Of a stretch of DNA of 64,000 bases, positions 12,961-51,645 are shown in pieces (within the stretch, counting starts at the first letter, position 1; the number at the start of each line of letters is the position of its first letter). The notes beneath the pieces were generated by a model. That model was not told where the DNA came from, did no database searches, and was given only the letters and a program-made list of their open reading frames with translations. Location: contig NC_092692.1 of the NCBI RefSeq assembly GCF_964275005.1, forward strand, positions 14,267,584 through 14,331,583, written 5' to 3'. Made by a program: the position numbers and the translations under genes. The DNA is from Diadema setosum. Taxonomy: Eukaryota > Echinodermata > Echinoidea > Diadematoida > Diadematidae.

Positions 12961-13123
12961 CAGGGGTGGATCCAGGAATTCCGTAAAGGGAGGCGCATTT
13001 ACAAAATTAAAGGGGGCGCAAGAGCTAGTCCCTCCCCCATTTTTTATTTCTTTTGTTTTAACAAAAAAGAAAGATGGGGTGCGCGCCCGGTGCGTCCCCC
13101 ATCCCTCTCTGGATCCGCCCCTG
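12961..13123. mobile_element. Short hAT-like MITE
   Basis: The 163-bp element has inverted termini CAGGGGTGGATCCAG and CTGGATCCGCCCCTG. ATTAA lies directly against both ends (12956-12960 and 13124-13128), giving a 5-bp duplication rather than the usual 8 bp of hAT elements. The terminus closely resembles known hAT termini; the superfamily call rests on that. Confidence 0.7.
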
Positions 13124-14341
13124 ATTAATACTTTAAGTTTTATATCCCGGGTTTGACACTTTATATAAGCAGCGCCATTATTGATATCATACGGAGACAG
13201 TACTATAGATCCTGAAGTTCGCGGATATAACCAATCAGATGGAGATAATAATATTATCTGCCTTCTTTTTTTTTCGCTGGTTTGGTCACTTATGAGGATT
13301 TTATAGTTCGTTGGGATGATTGAGTAACGAAAAGGAGAGATATTTCTTTTCCAGTCAAAAAGAATAGTAACAAGAGCTCTTCTCTGTAAACTCCACCTTT
13401 GCTTTAATCGGGTTTAGTTTATGTGAACTGTTTCATCAATATACCTGTGCACAGTCCGCAGTAAATGACATTTCGTCACGCGACAGCCTGCTGGTCATTT
13501 CGAGCACTAAAGGCCAATTTTACCTTCATATACACGTGGATCAAGTGAATGTAGCAAAATTAGTGGAACACATTATTGGACGTTTGGGGAAAATTGGACA
13601 AGCTGTTCAAAAGTTATGAATTTTTGAAGGTTCTGCACCATTTGATCACTGCTGGATGAGAAGACTACTACAGTGTATGATGCCTAATTAATGTGTAGAG
13701 CGATTATAAGGAAAATAAGAGATTTTCACAAAATTTCAAATTTTGAAAAAAGTACACATTCCCTCGACTCGCTACTGACATTTGTTTAGGGTAATATCAT
13801 TCTCCCGCCTTCTGAAAGAGGCGAATCGAATGTTCTTTTATCATGCGAGAAAAGTGAAAATATGTTGAATTCTGAAATGAAATCACGCGACGCATTGAGA
13901 GTTAGTTGCCCCGAGAGAAATAGCATCATCATGCTCGTGACAGTATGTATAAAAAGCGCTCTCTCCACTATTTGCCTATTATACTTTTTCAAAGTCTTAC
14001 ACCCTGCAAATGTCACTCAGTGGTTTGGCAAACGATGCAATATTGCAGACATCAAAGCAACATTAATTTAAACGCTTTGAATATAGGGGAATGTCTTCAA
14101 ATACCGGATATTACGAATCGATAACCTTTCCTCGAATGTAAGGTCGATGAATAGGCAGACAGGCATGGCGATATTTAAATCAAATAGAGCGAAAAGAAGT
14201 AAAGATAATGGAGAAAAAAGGAGAGAGATCATCAGCCAAATAAAATAGCGAACAATAATCGCGGAGAACATGGAGATAATAAGAACGAGAGTGGGGCGGG
14301 GGTTGAGATGATTTGACGTGGGTGTATGTGTATATTTGAAG

Positions 14342-14397
<56 letters not shown>

Positions 14398-15504
14398 TGT
14401 TAAAGGTAGAGAGTAATATGAAAACAGAAAGAGTCGATATAGACATGGTAGAAGGGAATTTAGGATGACAGAGACAACAATAAGGGAGCGGAAAGTCGCA
14501 GTGTATACAAATATTACCGGAAGAAGTGGATATGAAGCAGTATTCGGTATTCGGTATAGTCTAGGAGCCCTTGACACGAGCAACTGTCATTACTACGTCA
14601 AGGGCGAACTCCTTCTTGATGCCAACAATTAAATATCAATAAGAACGACATGAACAAAACAAAACAAAACCACGCAAATCAAGGCAGGCTTGGAAGGAAC
14701 TACTAGAGCTCTTTGTTGGAAGGACAAGGTCTTTTGAACGTTCTCCCCCCCCCCCCCCCCTCCAACTCGTCGGGGGTAAATAGGAACGTCGAAAAGACAT
14801 TGTCCTTTCGACAATGGGCTCTGGCAAATTTTTGTATTCCCTCCCATCGTACCATTATTTTCATCTGAAAAGAGAAAATTCGATCGGCATGAGATGATTT
14901 TTCTTTATTTTTCAGACTACCTTCAGAAATAGAAACGCAAAGATAGAGATGATTGATATGAAAGACATTTATCACTCTTGTCTATGCTCCCTCTGTGCAA
15001 ACGTACAAGTACGTTTGTACAGAGGGAGACAATGTGTGGGAAAAAAAATCGTTCATATAATCATATCTGACTTCACCCCTCTGATTTAATAATCTCTTGA
15101 TTAAAAAAAAAAATTCTCTCATAAAAATATAGCTCAGAAAAGATTTGTACATGATATTAATTATTTTTAACACACCGGGTCGCATGAAGCTTGAAGGGGG
15201 AGGGTGGATTCTGTCTGAGTGCTCCCGAGGAAAGGGCACCCATCCATACTGGAGAAGAACGTACTGATACAGCAAATTAATTTTCAACTGCAATAACGCA
15301 ACGCACATATGCCCGAATTTACTTTTAATAGGGCCGACTTAATCAAAATTTTGGGTTTTGTTGTGTGAAGTGTGAATTTGTGAACCATGTACGGTTTTCC
15401 TTAACAAACATTGGATTAAATAATCCTTGGACTAAATCTTATTAATCTCTCTGAAATATCCAAATTAGAGTGACCCAAAGTTGAGGATTTAAACCACGGT
15501 TTAA
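13124..15504. other. Non-coding stretch with simple repeats
   Basis: No gene is supported. It contains a (GT)n tract at 14346-14400, a poly-C run at about 14746-14760, a 35-bp perfect-looking hairpin near 14990-15025, and, just after it, about 80 bp resembling the 3' tail of the SINE seen at 327-530. Confidence 0.5.
14346..14400. repeat. (GT)n microsatellite
   Basis: Alternating GT with one interruption. Confidence 0.95.
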
Positions 15505-16485
15505 CCCTAACTTAGGCCGGGCTATTTAGGTAGATGATAGAGCCGGGGGGGGGGGGGGGGGGGGGGGGGCCTCCCAGGCCCCCCCCCCCCCAGTGGCCCG
15601 TTGCATAAAACTTACCGTTGAATTTCAATGGTAACTACTGTCAAAATTAGGCGTCACAGCCAATCAGCACCAAGGATTATAAAATTTACCACTAATTTGA
15701 AGACTTACCGCTAGAAAGGAGCGGTAAGTCCAGCGGTAAGGGTTTTATGCAACAGGGCACAGATCTCGGCCATCGACCGCGCGATCGCGACAAAAATCGG
15801 CACACACATTGCATATGATGTAATCTAAAGTACCGTGAAGTTAATTTAAAAAAAAAAAAAATTATCATTTACGCTAATTTATGCTAATTTATGCATAATG
15901 ATGTATGAAATCAGACAATTTGATATAAATCACTAAATAAAGCTCAAAACAGGCACATTTTTGTGTAAATATTCTTTTCAGTGTCCTTATCAAATGTAAG
16001 AAAAAAAAAATGTGCCGTCAGAAGAAATTTCTTAAGTACTGTATTTTATTTTTTTGAATTTCTTATGTATTTCTTTGTTTTTTCGACTTTGTTTTTCTTT
16101 TTTTTTCATGAAATTTGTCTGCGACATTGTTCCGAACAAGAAAATATGTTATTGATTGATTTTAATCAATAAAACCCCAAAATAAGCATGCTTTTATGAA
16201 ATTTGCCTGTAAGCACAGTTTGCATTGAAATTGCACACGAATTCACGTTTTATAGCAATTTTTGGTCTGACATGCACATACATATTTATGCGCAACTTCG
16301 GAACCGCGCGCCCGGGCATCGCAAATTTGGTGTCAAAAGATGTGGGAGACTGGAAAGAAAAAAGTCATGAAACGTCGCGGCGATAGCTTTTCGCGATAGT
16401 GATACATCGCACGGAACGTCGGGGGGGGGGGGGGGGGGGGGGGGCTCGGAGGCCCCCCCCCCCCCCCCGGCCTAGTTAGGGTTAA
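15501..16485. mobile_element. piggyBac-like non-autonomous element with symmetric poly-G/poly-C hairpins
   Basis: Element 15505-16481 (977 bp) is flanked by TTAA on both sides (15501-15504, 16482-16485) and has inverted termini starting CCCTAACTTAGGCC and ending GGCCTAGTTAGGG. Just inside each end sits a poly-G run followed within about 10 bp by a poly-C run: G25 then C13 on the left, G24 then C16 on the right. The TTAA target plus CCCTAA terminus is the basis for the piggyBac-like label. A different MITE (15594-15759) is inserted in it. A related single terminus occurs at 27085-27108. Confidence 0.7.
15591..15762. mobile_element. MITE nested in the piggyBac-like element
   Basis: Inverted termini TGGCCCGTTGCATAAAAC and GTTTTATGCAACAGGGCA bound 15594-15759, with CAG on both sides (3-bp duplication). 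An inner 'cttaccgctagaaaggagcg' hairpin lies near the right end. The insertion sits directly after the left poly-C run of its host element. Confidence 0.7.
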
Positions 16486-16593
16486 GGAGAAAGAAACCTA
16501 GATATACACGTGAATACATTAATATTAGTCTACAACACATGCACATAAACTAAGTTTGAGGAAAGTCAGACAATCCGTTCAACAGTTATGTTT

Positions 16594-16984
16594 TTAAAGG
16601 GTGTGTACAGTTCTGGTCGAGGTGAAGATTTAGCTTTTAACGTTTTGTGAGATATTCAGAAAACACTCTATGAGATGTCAAAGAGCATGCGGTTCTAAGG
16701 GGTATCAAAAGTTTATTCGATGAAAATCGGCTTTGAAATGGCTGAGATATCCAAAAACAAGGTGAAACAAAGAGATACTAATAAAGTTGGGGCATGTCGC
16801 CTTTTATTATTAGCACTTTTTTGGATATCTCAGCCATTTGAAAACCAATTTTCATCAAATAAACGTTGAATCCTTTTTAAAATTACATGCTCTTTCATAT
16901 TTCACAAGAGGCTTTTCATTATCTCACTTAGGAATGTTCAAAACATGAATCCCCATCTCAACCAGTACTGTACAGTCCCTTTAA
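16594..16984. mobile_element. TTAA-flanked palindromic MITE, copy 2
   Basis: The same family as 2620-2999. Element 16598-16980 is flanked by TTAA at 16594-16597 and 16981-16984, and keeps the central palindrome. It lies about 110 bp beyond the end of the piggyBac-like element. Confidence 0.75.
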
Positions 16985-17271
16985 AGTTTTGGTGCCGCCA
17001 TTGCTGTATGAGATTTCGTGACGACAAACATTGATGATATAAAGAAAATGTAGAGAAATTCAACATACTTGACATACGTGTACATGTATTTTAAATTTTA
17101 TAGCATAATGAAAAAACAATTAACTACCCTCTTTCAGAAACAATGGGAAATTATATTACCACTTTAACATATGTCAATATTGAGCAGGAGATGTGTACTT
17201 TCCATGAAAAAAAAAGGGAAAATTTGTGGAATTCTTTATATTTTCTTTACATCGTCAATGTTTGTCATCAT

Positions 17272-17791
17272 GAAATTCTATCGTAACAAACGCAAACAGA
17301 AGGAAACTGGCCAGAAATTAATATACAATTTATTGGTGGAAAAATGAGCAAAGAAAATGGGATTCCATCAGGATTCGAACCCGAGACCTCTGGATTGCTA
17401 GCCTGGTGCTCTACCGACTGATCCCATTTTCTTTGCTCATTTTTCCACCAATAAATTACATTCATTTCTGGTCAGTTTCCTTCTGTATGCGTTTGTTACA
17501 TACTCAAAAAGCTGTATCACTTTGGTGATCCCTCTCATTTATCCCCAAGTTGAATTATCCTTCGGTTTATGCCAGGTTTAAGTGTGCACGTGTGTGTCAC
17601 ACACAAACACACTGCTATAGCTTCTGACCATCCGAGCATTGAGAATTTAGGGTTTCTGGGATGAACACTAAACTAGGGCTTTCTATAGCTCAGTCGGTAG
17701 AGCACCGGACTAGCAATCCGGAGGTCTCGGGTTCGAATCCCGATGGAATCCCAGTTTCTTTGCTCATTTTTCCAACAAGAAATTCTATCGT
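17272..17791. mobile_element. Composite inverted tRNA-SINE insertion with 13-bp target duplication
   Basis: The direct repeat GAAATTCTATCGT at 17272-17284 and 17779-17791 bounds a 494-bp insert. The insert has a reverse tRNA-like unit (about 17360-17424), whose tail is present on both sides as an inverted repeat of about 80 bp (17285-17365 and 17422-17503), and a forward tRNA-like unit (17679-17753). The forward unit has an A-box (TAGCTCAGTCGGTAGAGC), a B-box (GGTTCGAATCC) and an intact anticodon stem whose loop reads AGC (alanine type). Only about five of seven acceptor pairs can form, so a SINE head is more likely than a working tRNA gene. Confidence 0.65.
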
Positions 17792-17945
17792 CAAGGAATT
17801 ATATTCGTTGTCTATGCCAGACCTCACGAACTGCTGTAGTCTTCTCACCCAACAATGGCGGCACTGAAACTTCATAACCATTGACCAGATTGTCCTATTT
17901 TCCTTAAAAGTCATTACCTTACCACTCCCTCTCATTCACACATAC

Positions 17946-18322
17946 AGGGATAGTACAGTATTGGTGGAAATGAGGATTGGGCTTTTAACTTTTTGCAAGA
18001 TACCAAGAAACCACTTATGAAATAATACAGAGCATACCATTCTAAGAGGAATTCAAAGTATATTTGATGAAAATTGGTTTTGGAATGGCTGAGCAATCTA
18101 AAAACAAAGTGAAACAAAGCAATCATATCAAAAGGTGGGTCCCACCTTTTATTAGGATCACTCTTTTTGGATATCTCAGCCATTTCAAAACCAATTTTCA
18201 TCAAATAAACATTGAATTCCTCTTGGAATTACATGCTCTTTCACATTTCATAAGAGTTTTCTCATCATCTCACCAAGAAATTTTGAAACCTGAAGTTAGG
18301 TCTAAACCAAAACTATATGATC
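17946..18322. mobile_element. Palindromic MITE, copy 3 (degraded ends)
   Basis: The third member of the 2620-2999 family, with the same central palindrome; the TTAA target is no longer visible. It lies about 150 bp from the composite SINE insertion. Confidence 0.65.
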
Positions 18323-21300
18323 AAAACCTTTGATCACTGATCATATTCTTGAATATGATTTTACAATATACAGTCTGCATCTGCACAAACACTGTCATTT
18401 TACAGCACTTTCTGAAGGAGATTTTTTTTTTCTTCTTCCACAAAAACTGTTTCCAGTAAAAATCTGAATTCTGTATTCAAAGGCTGCAGATTGGTAAGTA
18501 TTTGACAAGTATCAGGCAAAGGAGAGGCTCTCATTTTTTTTTTCACATATTTGGATCTTCTTGATGTATTGTCTCATATAGCCTTTGTACGACAAAATGA
18601 TAGATATAATGACAATGTCCTTGATATTCACCTAGCTGAGAGTCCAAAGAAACTGTTTCTTCCAAACCAGAAAAATAGTAGCAAGTTATGCAGCCCAGAG
18701 AGGGAAAACAACATGAACAAGAAGTCACAGGACCAAGATCATCATTTTCAGGTGCCTGTAGAATGCCACTATTCACTCCATTCTTTTTACTAACACTGGC
18801 TTTATGTAGTAATTTCAAGAACATTAGGAAACTGTCTTTTAACATCACTTCCACGTCATCATCCTTTTTTTTTTTTTTTCATACCAGAACACAAAAGTAC
18901 CAGTTGTACACCTGGTTAGTACAATCTATATTGTTCAGTTTATTTACACATGGTTACATTTAATCAATAAATGTGTCAGTTCATGTAAAATGCAGAAATT
19001 ACAGCAGTTGAGAATGTAAATAAGATTAGTTATGTTGAATAAGTTAAAAAAAACAACAACCCCAAATTTCATTATTCTGTGCTATGGAAACAGCCTGCAT
19101 TCTCAGATTTAGGTGGGTGGGGTCCCAAAGTAAGAACAGATTCATTACAGACAAATAATCTTGAAGTACATTGTATATACAGTATCATGAATGTATGCTT
19201 CAATTCAAGTTGAAGGCAACTCTACATCCAGCTAAATCCATTCTGACTCCAGAATAAGTTTTCACTTGGGCAGTATCTTGACTCGCAAGCAAAGAAAAGA
19301 AAAAAGAATGTACCACTCACAGATATCTTTCACAATTTGGGTCTGAGAGCTTACCTCAGATCGGGCAGAAATTCTGACCTATGTGACCACGACTACACTG
19401 TCCTTGAGGTGACATACTCAAGGAATAACTGCTCTTGACAAAAACTGTCCACAAGGAATGGACATGATTGGGGAAGTTTTTGCTCTACACGGGGATGAGG
19501 TTGGTAACTAAGACGATGAGCTATGAGCCAATACGTAATTAGCTCATATGCACATTTGTACAAATGATCTTTCTATTTTCTCTGTTGGTTGGGCACTTGC
19601 TTCACTTGTTTTCAAAGCAACATAATGCATAAGCTTAGTACCATAATCTATGAAGTTCATGTTCAAATGAAGAATGAACTTGCATAACCCAGGTGATAAC
19701 AATGGTTACAATTAACACGTAGGGAAGCTTCAATTTCATTGTTTTGCATTGAATGCATGAACAAAATTCTTCAGTTGATATTGTCAAATACCAGGTTTTG
19801 TTGCTGTGAGGTGGATGTGCTGCCATTTGTAAGGACTACATGAATAATCATTATAAAACAGAAGCTCATTTCAGTGAACTTAAAAAGTAACATATCAAAT
19901 AACCTTTTTGTGCTCACACACAAAGTCAGTGGAACTGTGAACTAGCTGCTTAAGAGCTGTTACCTAACTCCCCTAATGATATCAGAAGGGGTAAATGTTA
20001 GCCACAACATCTAATCACAATCACTTCTCAGAAATTGTGGAGCTAATACGTTCTTAATTAAAAGAAACTGTTGCCACTGATTGGGTCAATGGTAAATACT
20101 CTTGGTAAAGACAAACACATAGTACTCGTTATGCTACTGCAGAAATAAAATGTTACTCATACACTGGTCAAACTATTCTCAATCAGTTTTTATACATTCA
20201 CAGGCAGGTTATTCTGCAAGGTAAGCTTCTGTCTCTCTAGTGTCCTCTTTGATCTATGTATCATCATGATATCCTCCATTGACTTGGTGACCGCTCAATG
20301 CCTTTTTGCCACTAAATAAGATTCACAGAATTTAAGATTTGCAAGCAGTTCATGGCTACACTATAACTGATGTCTATAGTATGCAATTACAAAAAAAAAA
20401 AAGAAAAAAAGATTGACATTGGTGCAATCAATGACATTTGAAGCCGAGAATACCAACTGGAGTGTACTTACACAAAAATGGTGATGACTAGATTAGTAAA
20501 ACCTGGATTTTTAAACCTGTTCTGCTATGAGGATGACAACCATTTTTGCTTTTCTATTAAAAGCAGCATGAAGCTCCCTTGAAAATTTTTACAAATATTC
20601 TTTCACTGCAATGTACAGTAACTGTTCAGGCGCTATCCATGACATTGGTCATTACAACTCAGTGTGTCTGCTTACGTCGTTTCTCTCAGATGATGTTCAT
20701 CTGCTCATGCACAGAATGTGACTCTGAACTGGCTTACAGCTGAGTTCATTACTGTGAAACATGATATTTTAGCGGCATGAAATTTTTGCAAATTAGAGCA
20801 GACGACCTTTTTCACGGCATGAAATTTTCGTGAAGTGCCTCTGGCATTCAATGCATATAGTGTAGACAAGAGCCTTCGCATGCATTTAAATTTCGCGAAT
20901 TCGTGAAATTAAAATGGGTGCGAACATTCCTCATTTTACAGTACCCGATAGTATGACATCTTTGTCTCTCAGTCGAATAAAAACAACAACAAAAATGTAT
21001 GGAAGGCATTGGTCAGCAGTACAACTCTTAGTATTATGTCCTTTTGCATAAAAAGCACAACATAAGCATTGAGTAACTGCCCTCTATACACATATCACTT
21101 GACTTATAGTTCCATCTTGCATAAGTGTCTTTCACATGCAGAACTGCAGCATGTGCACACTGTTCCCTCAGTGCTGATTGTTTCCTTTTTCTGAATTCAG
21201 AGAATAAAGAGGCTTATCACATGGAAGCTCAACAAAGAATCCTACTTTGGCCTCTTCTGATCTCTTACAATGGCTGGGTGAACCAATGCGGTGTGAAGTG

Positions 21301-21601
21301 GGCATCTTGCTCCAGGACCCACCTCCAATCACACAGCTCCTGCCTTCATGAATACGCAAGGTCTGAAATGGGCATCAGAGTCCAGGATCTGCTTTAAAAT
21401 CATATCATGGCAGATTGGAGAAGTGTGAAAAGGGCAGCTTACTCCAGGATATTATCCAAGGCCCACATAATGCCGAAACTTGTCATTTTGTTACTGGCAT
21501 TCGGATGCCCTTACCAACAGATGATCTCTGCTCCACTTAAGGTGTAATTTCACCTGGGGAAACAGCTAGATGAAGTCCATCTGGATCTCCTGTGGCTTCA
21601 A
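18323..21601 (-). other. Presumed 3' UTR and downstream flank of MAD1L1
   Basis: No protein-like frame could be chained here. The stretch follows the MAD1L1 stop on the minus strand. A candidate minus-strand AATAAA lies at 18939-18944, which would imply a 3' UTR of about 2.6 kb; this is unconfirmed. A short TA-flanked MITE is inserted at 20752-20941. Confidence 0.4.
20750..20943. mobile_element. TA-flanked MITE of the CTGTAAAA family, copy 1
   Basis: Element 20752-20941 has TA on both sides and inverted termini CTGTGAAACATGA and TCATTTTACAG. The inner sequence carries 'ttcgcgaatt' and 'catgaaattt' words typical of this MITE type. Related copies are at 28800-28998 and 47847-48033. Confidence 0.65.
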
Positions 21602-47402
<25,801 letters not shown>

Positions 47403-47454
47403 TCTTGACGAGGTCTTCTGCCAGCAGTCTCAGTCAAGCAAAGTCTTCTGAACA
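47403..47454 (-). promoter_or_regulatory. MAD1L1: MAD1L1 5' UTR part of the first coding exon
   Basis: A good minus-strand acceptor (pyrimidine run then TTTTAG) ends at 47455, so the start exon is 47327-47454 and at least one further non-coding exon should lie upstream, at higher coordinates. That exon was not identified. Confidence 0.6.
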
Positions 47455-47844
47455 CTAAAAGAGGAACACATACAAAACCTGTGTACTATACATGCGTCAT
47501 ATATTTAGCGAGTCAAATCTTTCGCAAATCGGGATTCACCGACAATTTTGCGAGTGGTTAAATTTTTTAATGAAATACAATACTGGCCACATGGGTGTGT
47601 GAGTGTGTGCGTTTGGTCATCTGTGTGGCTGAGTAGGCTATTAAATGAAAGGGAAGGATAGTGAAGAAAGGTACTATGACAAAATTAGTGGGGGGGGGGG
47701 GGAGGGGGACATACAGGAAGTTTTTCCCAACTACAGTATATTGCACCATTGCACCAAGCCACTTGTTTTGTGCTTGGGCACATTAAATGATGGACTCATA
47801 TCAACATCTGCTAGCTGGCCACACTGCATATGGCTGTTTAGTAT

Positions 47845-48035
47845 TACTGTATAAGCTGTTATTTTCGCGAGGGTTTAATTTTCGCGAATTTCGCGAATCA
47901 CACATTGGCCGCTAAGGTAATAGTGCACTTATGAAGATCTCCGCATCAATTCACAAAAACAACATCTTGGGAAAATGTCTGTGATCCCCTCATTTGCGAA
48001 AATATCTGTATGCGAAAATAACAGCGTATACAGTA
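47845..48035. mobile_element. TA-flanked MITE of the CTGTAAAA family, copy 3
   Basis: The 187-bp element 47847-48033 has TA flanks and clear inverted termini CTGTATAAGCTGTTATTTTC and its complement, with 'ttcgcgaa' words inside. It lies about 400 bp upstream of the MAD1L1 start exon. Confidence 0.75.
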
Positions 48036-51000
48036 CTAGTCCTTGCCTACACAGCATTATCTGGTGCTCGTGTGCACATCAATAATTTTGTAAGCATGGT
48101 TTGCCAGATACTTGGCTCTGTATTCCACAGCAAGTTATGACAAGGGTGGATTGATATCCTTTTTTCCATAATGCAGTCACATCACTTCAAAAGCAGATTT
48201 TTACAGCTGTACTACTAATTGAGATACGGTATGTGGGCCGTGGCTGAATCAACGTTGACAGACTTGGCATAATTGTGCTTTCTGGCATACTTTTTACGCT
48301 TTGTTTTTTTTTGTGCATAATTCCAACAGAATTGTTCCAAAAGTATCTATTCTTCTGTATGGTAGGCCTACTTCCCTGCCTGTTTTTTTTTTTTTTTTTT
48401 TTAAATCTGGACACGTCTTGTGTACTGTGATCAGAAGACCTTTGTTTGTTTGTTTGTTTGTCAGCCAATATGTTAACAGAATTGCATAAATGTGAATCTC
48501 TGTTGTTGTGTTCTCTTGCTTGTCAGCTGATCTGGGGAGAAACTTGGCAGAAAAAAGAAATATGTGAAGACACTTTTTCTTTTTGAATGTTTGATAATAA
48601 AAAAATGTAGTTTGATTTATTTTCATGGTAATTGAGCATAACTTTGGGTGGCCCCTAGCACAATCCCATCTTTCACACTAGCCACATACCATCCGTGGCA
48701 GTGGTTCATTCCGTAAGCAGAGGAAAAAAACATGATTTCGTCGTCATACCAATTCATGCTACCAAGGTAAATGGTGTACCTTTTTCCATTATCTTTTGTG
48801 TCGAATCAGCAAGATAAGTGACCAAGTGTGGCAGCCCTGCTTTGACCAAACCCGCTCGTGCCCATGTTTCAGCAGGTCACTGCACATCGGTTGATTAAAA
48901 CCTGATTTTTCTTAAAAAGCGCAGACAGAATTTTTTTTCTTGTTATTGACATTGCATTGTGAAGAGTAAACATGTGCGTGGAACAAAAAATCACTGTGCA
49001 TGAAAACTTGCGACAATTTATAGACTTTATATATGTCACATGTGAGATGGACGAGAAGTGCACAGGGCATCAGGAGACCTCATGAGCAGCTCGCCCTGGC
49101 CCTGTGAGGGCAAAAGCCTAAAATTAATGAGCACCCTGGCCGCTGCCGCGCCATGCTCATGAGGCTATGAGGCAGAGGAATATCAATTTATACCAGGCTG
49201 TCTATACTTATGAGCCAGAGCCCCCCTCAAAGGACATAAGCAGGTTTCCCGGCAGAGCTGAGCTGCTTGCTCCTCTCCGAGATGGGGCGTCTGTGTCCAG
49301 CAGCACGAGTAGCTGTAGGGGCTAACTCAGCTAGCTCTGAGCTCTGCAGAGCACTTTCCACTGTACAGTCAGACTGAAACGCGGCTGTAGTGTTAGTGAG
49401 CTCAAATCAAAAATATATCGTACGCGCAGGTTTTTGCGCATGTCCTTTTCAGCACCCGAGATTTTGCGAGAATATTCAGAGACGAAGTGCATGGTCGACG
49501 AGATTCACTAATTGACGATATGAAGAGCTATTATCTGTGACTGATTGACATGGTTTGTGAATCTTTGAAATAAATCACACCTTTTAATGCTTACATTATA
49601 AAATATGAACTTATGATACCATAATTCTTATCTCTGTATTATATAGATATTTTCAAAACGACCCTGAGACAAATTATAACAAGGCTTTCTATTTATTGCC
49701 AACCCGACCCGTTCATAGGTTCAATCACCACACTAATGCATAATGACAGTCAACGTTCTCGAGATACTTGCTATAATAGCACACTAAGAACTGAATAGGT
49801 CCATCGCCTAGAAACCTATAAAAATTGAAAGTCTCGTCGAGTAAAAACCATAGCGTGGAAATTTAAGATTCATGAATGACCATGAGCTCCCAGGGTATCA
49901 TTCAGATAAATTACTCAGCGATGTATACAGAGGATTAATATGGATTAATTGTTCTAATACAAAATAGAAAGCCCCGAAGAACTGATCATGTGTGAAAAGT
50001 AAATACTAGATCTTTTATTATTGATTTATATGCTATTCATTAATGCACATTACTCTATCTACGTATGTAATTGTGTAAACGAAATCCAAGCCAAAGTTGA
50101 GCTGCGCTGTCGATCAGAGTGGAGTGTTGTTCTTGTTGTTTACGGGGAGATCTTAGTTGCAGTTGCCTGAGCCCAAGCGCGTATACATACATTGTGCGCG
50201 CGCACACACACACACCATAGAGTCCTACACTGTCATCAACACACAATGTATCAGTAATGTATTATTGTTATGTAGAGTACACGTTTTCTGTCATTCCGCG
50301 AAGTTCATTCAACTCTCATCACTCTACTCAGAGGGAATTAACCAATCAGGTACGCGTATTCGCGACAATCTGAAAGTGAAATCTCGTCAAAAATTAACTG
50401 TAACGTTACAACACAATGATTTATCCTCCAACCTGACCCGTTTATAGAATCAGTCCACATGAAATTATCATATTTTCATGGAATGATATTCCCTTTCATT
50501 TCATGATCTCTTCCATTTTGGTCCACGCTATCATTGGTCTTAGTGTAAAATTACCACCCCAAAAAAAGTGAAAAATATGCAAATTTTATGTTTTATAAAT
50601 CCCTTGTTAAGTAGGCCCTACAGTATATTTTATATGTCATCATATGGTCATAACCACATCAAACTTCAACTCTTCAGCTTTTTATCGATGTATAAATCAT
50701 GCAGATTGCTAATGTCGTTTAGATTTACAGACACTCTAAAAATGTGGTCTCTCAGCTCATTACGTATTCATGTCCGCAAGTCCCATGCATATGCGTACGA
50801 TAAATGCGAAGGCTTTTCAGGGCATTGCGGTCTAAACTGTGTACATTGTACATTGCATTACTGCAGCACGCACCGCACAGCAGGCCTAACGTTAGAACGG
50901 CGGCCACGGCGCGGTGGCTGTGTGCAGTGTGCCAGGGCAGTGGCCAGTGCGGTGTAATTTAGTATGTTAAATATCTAATTAGTTTATTGATATTATATGT

Positions 51001-51600
51001 ATCATATTTACCTTGTGCAAGTGTTTCCTTCGGCAGATGCTGTATTCGCTACAATATATGAAGAAATCATAATTACACAAAAGGCGCGTTTCTCTAGCTC
51101 TGCCAACTGCCAGCCCAGGCCAAGCCAACTTCAAATACTGAGTCTTCAAATTCACAAGCCAAAGGGCGCTGACATATTAACCTCACTCAGCAATTCTTTG
51201 ACACATTTTTTTTTTTTAGAAATCAGTCATTAAAATATGAATAATAAGCTAGTTCAAAATATTATCAAGTAGCTTTTTGTTTTTATAATAATTTTTTATT
51301 ATATTCAAAATTAGGTTTAAACTTAGTTATACCAACTTACTGTGCTTTTATTGTAAATTTGCTAAATCGACCTAGATCGGTAGGCACTTTTGGGTAGGCA
51401 CTTTTGAGGCGAGAATGCTCTGCGGGAAGTAGTTTCACCAAAGGTCACAGATATTAATTATTCATGAGCTGGCGCGCTGACTGCCGGAGCCTTATTGAAT
51501 ATGTATGAGGTGCGAGATTCCCTGTTCCCCTGCGTTATAAACGTACACCACCGAGTGTACGTCATGTAAACACATTTTGCTTGCACAGTTGCAACAGTAT

Positions 51601-51645
<45 letters not shown>

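Noticed and set aside
14068-14583. 171-codon minus-strand frame through the GT repeat
   Set aside because: It is driven by Thr/His runs from the microsatellite, with no family resemblance.
17679-17753. Functional alanine tRNA gene
   Set aside because: A-box, B-box and anticodon stem are good, but the acceptor stem has mismatches at its outer pairs and the unit shares its 3' tail with a second copy, so it is a SINE head.
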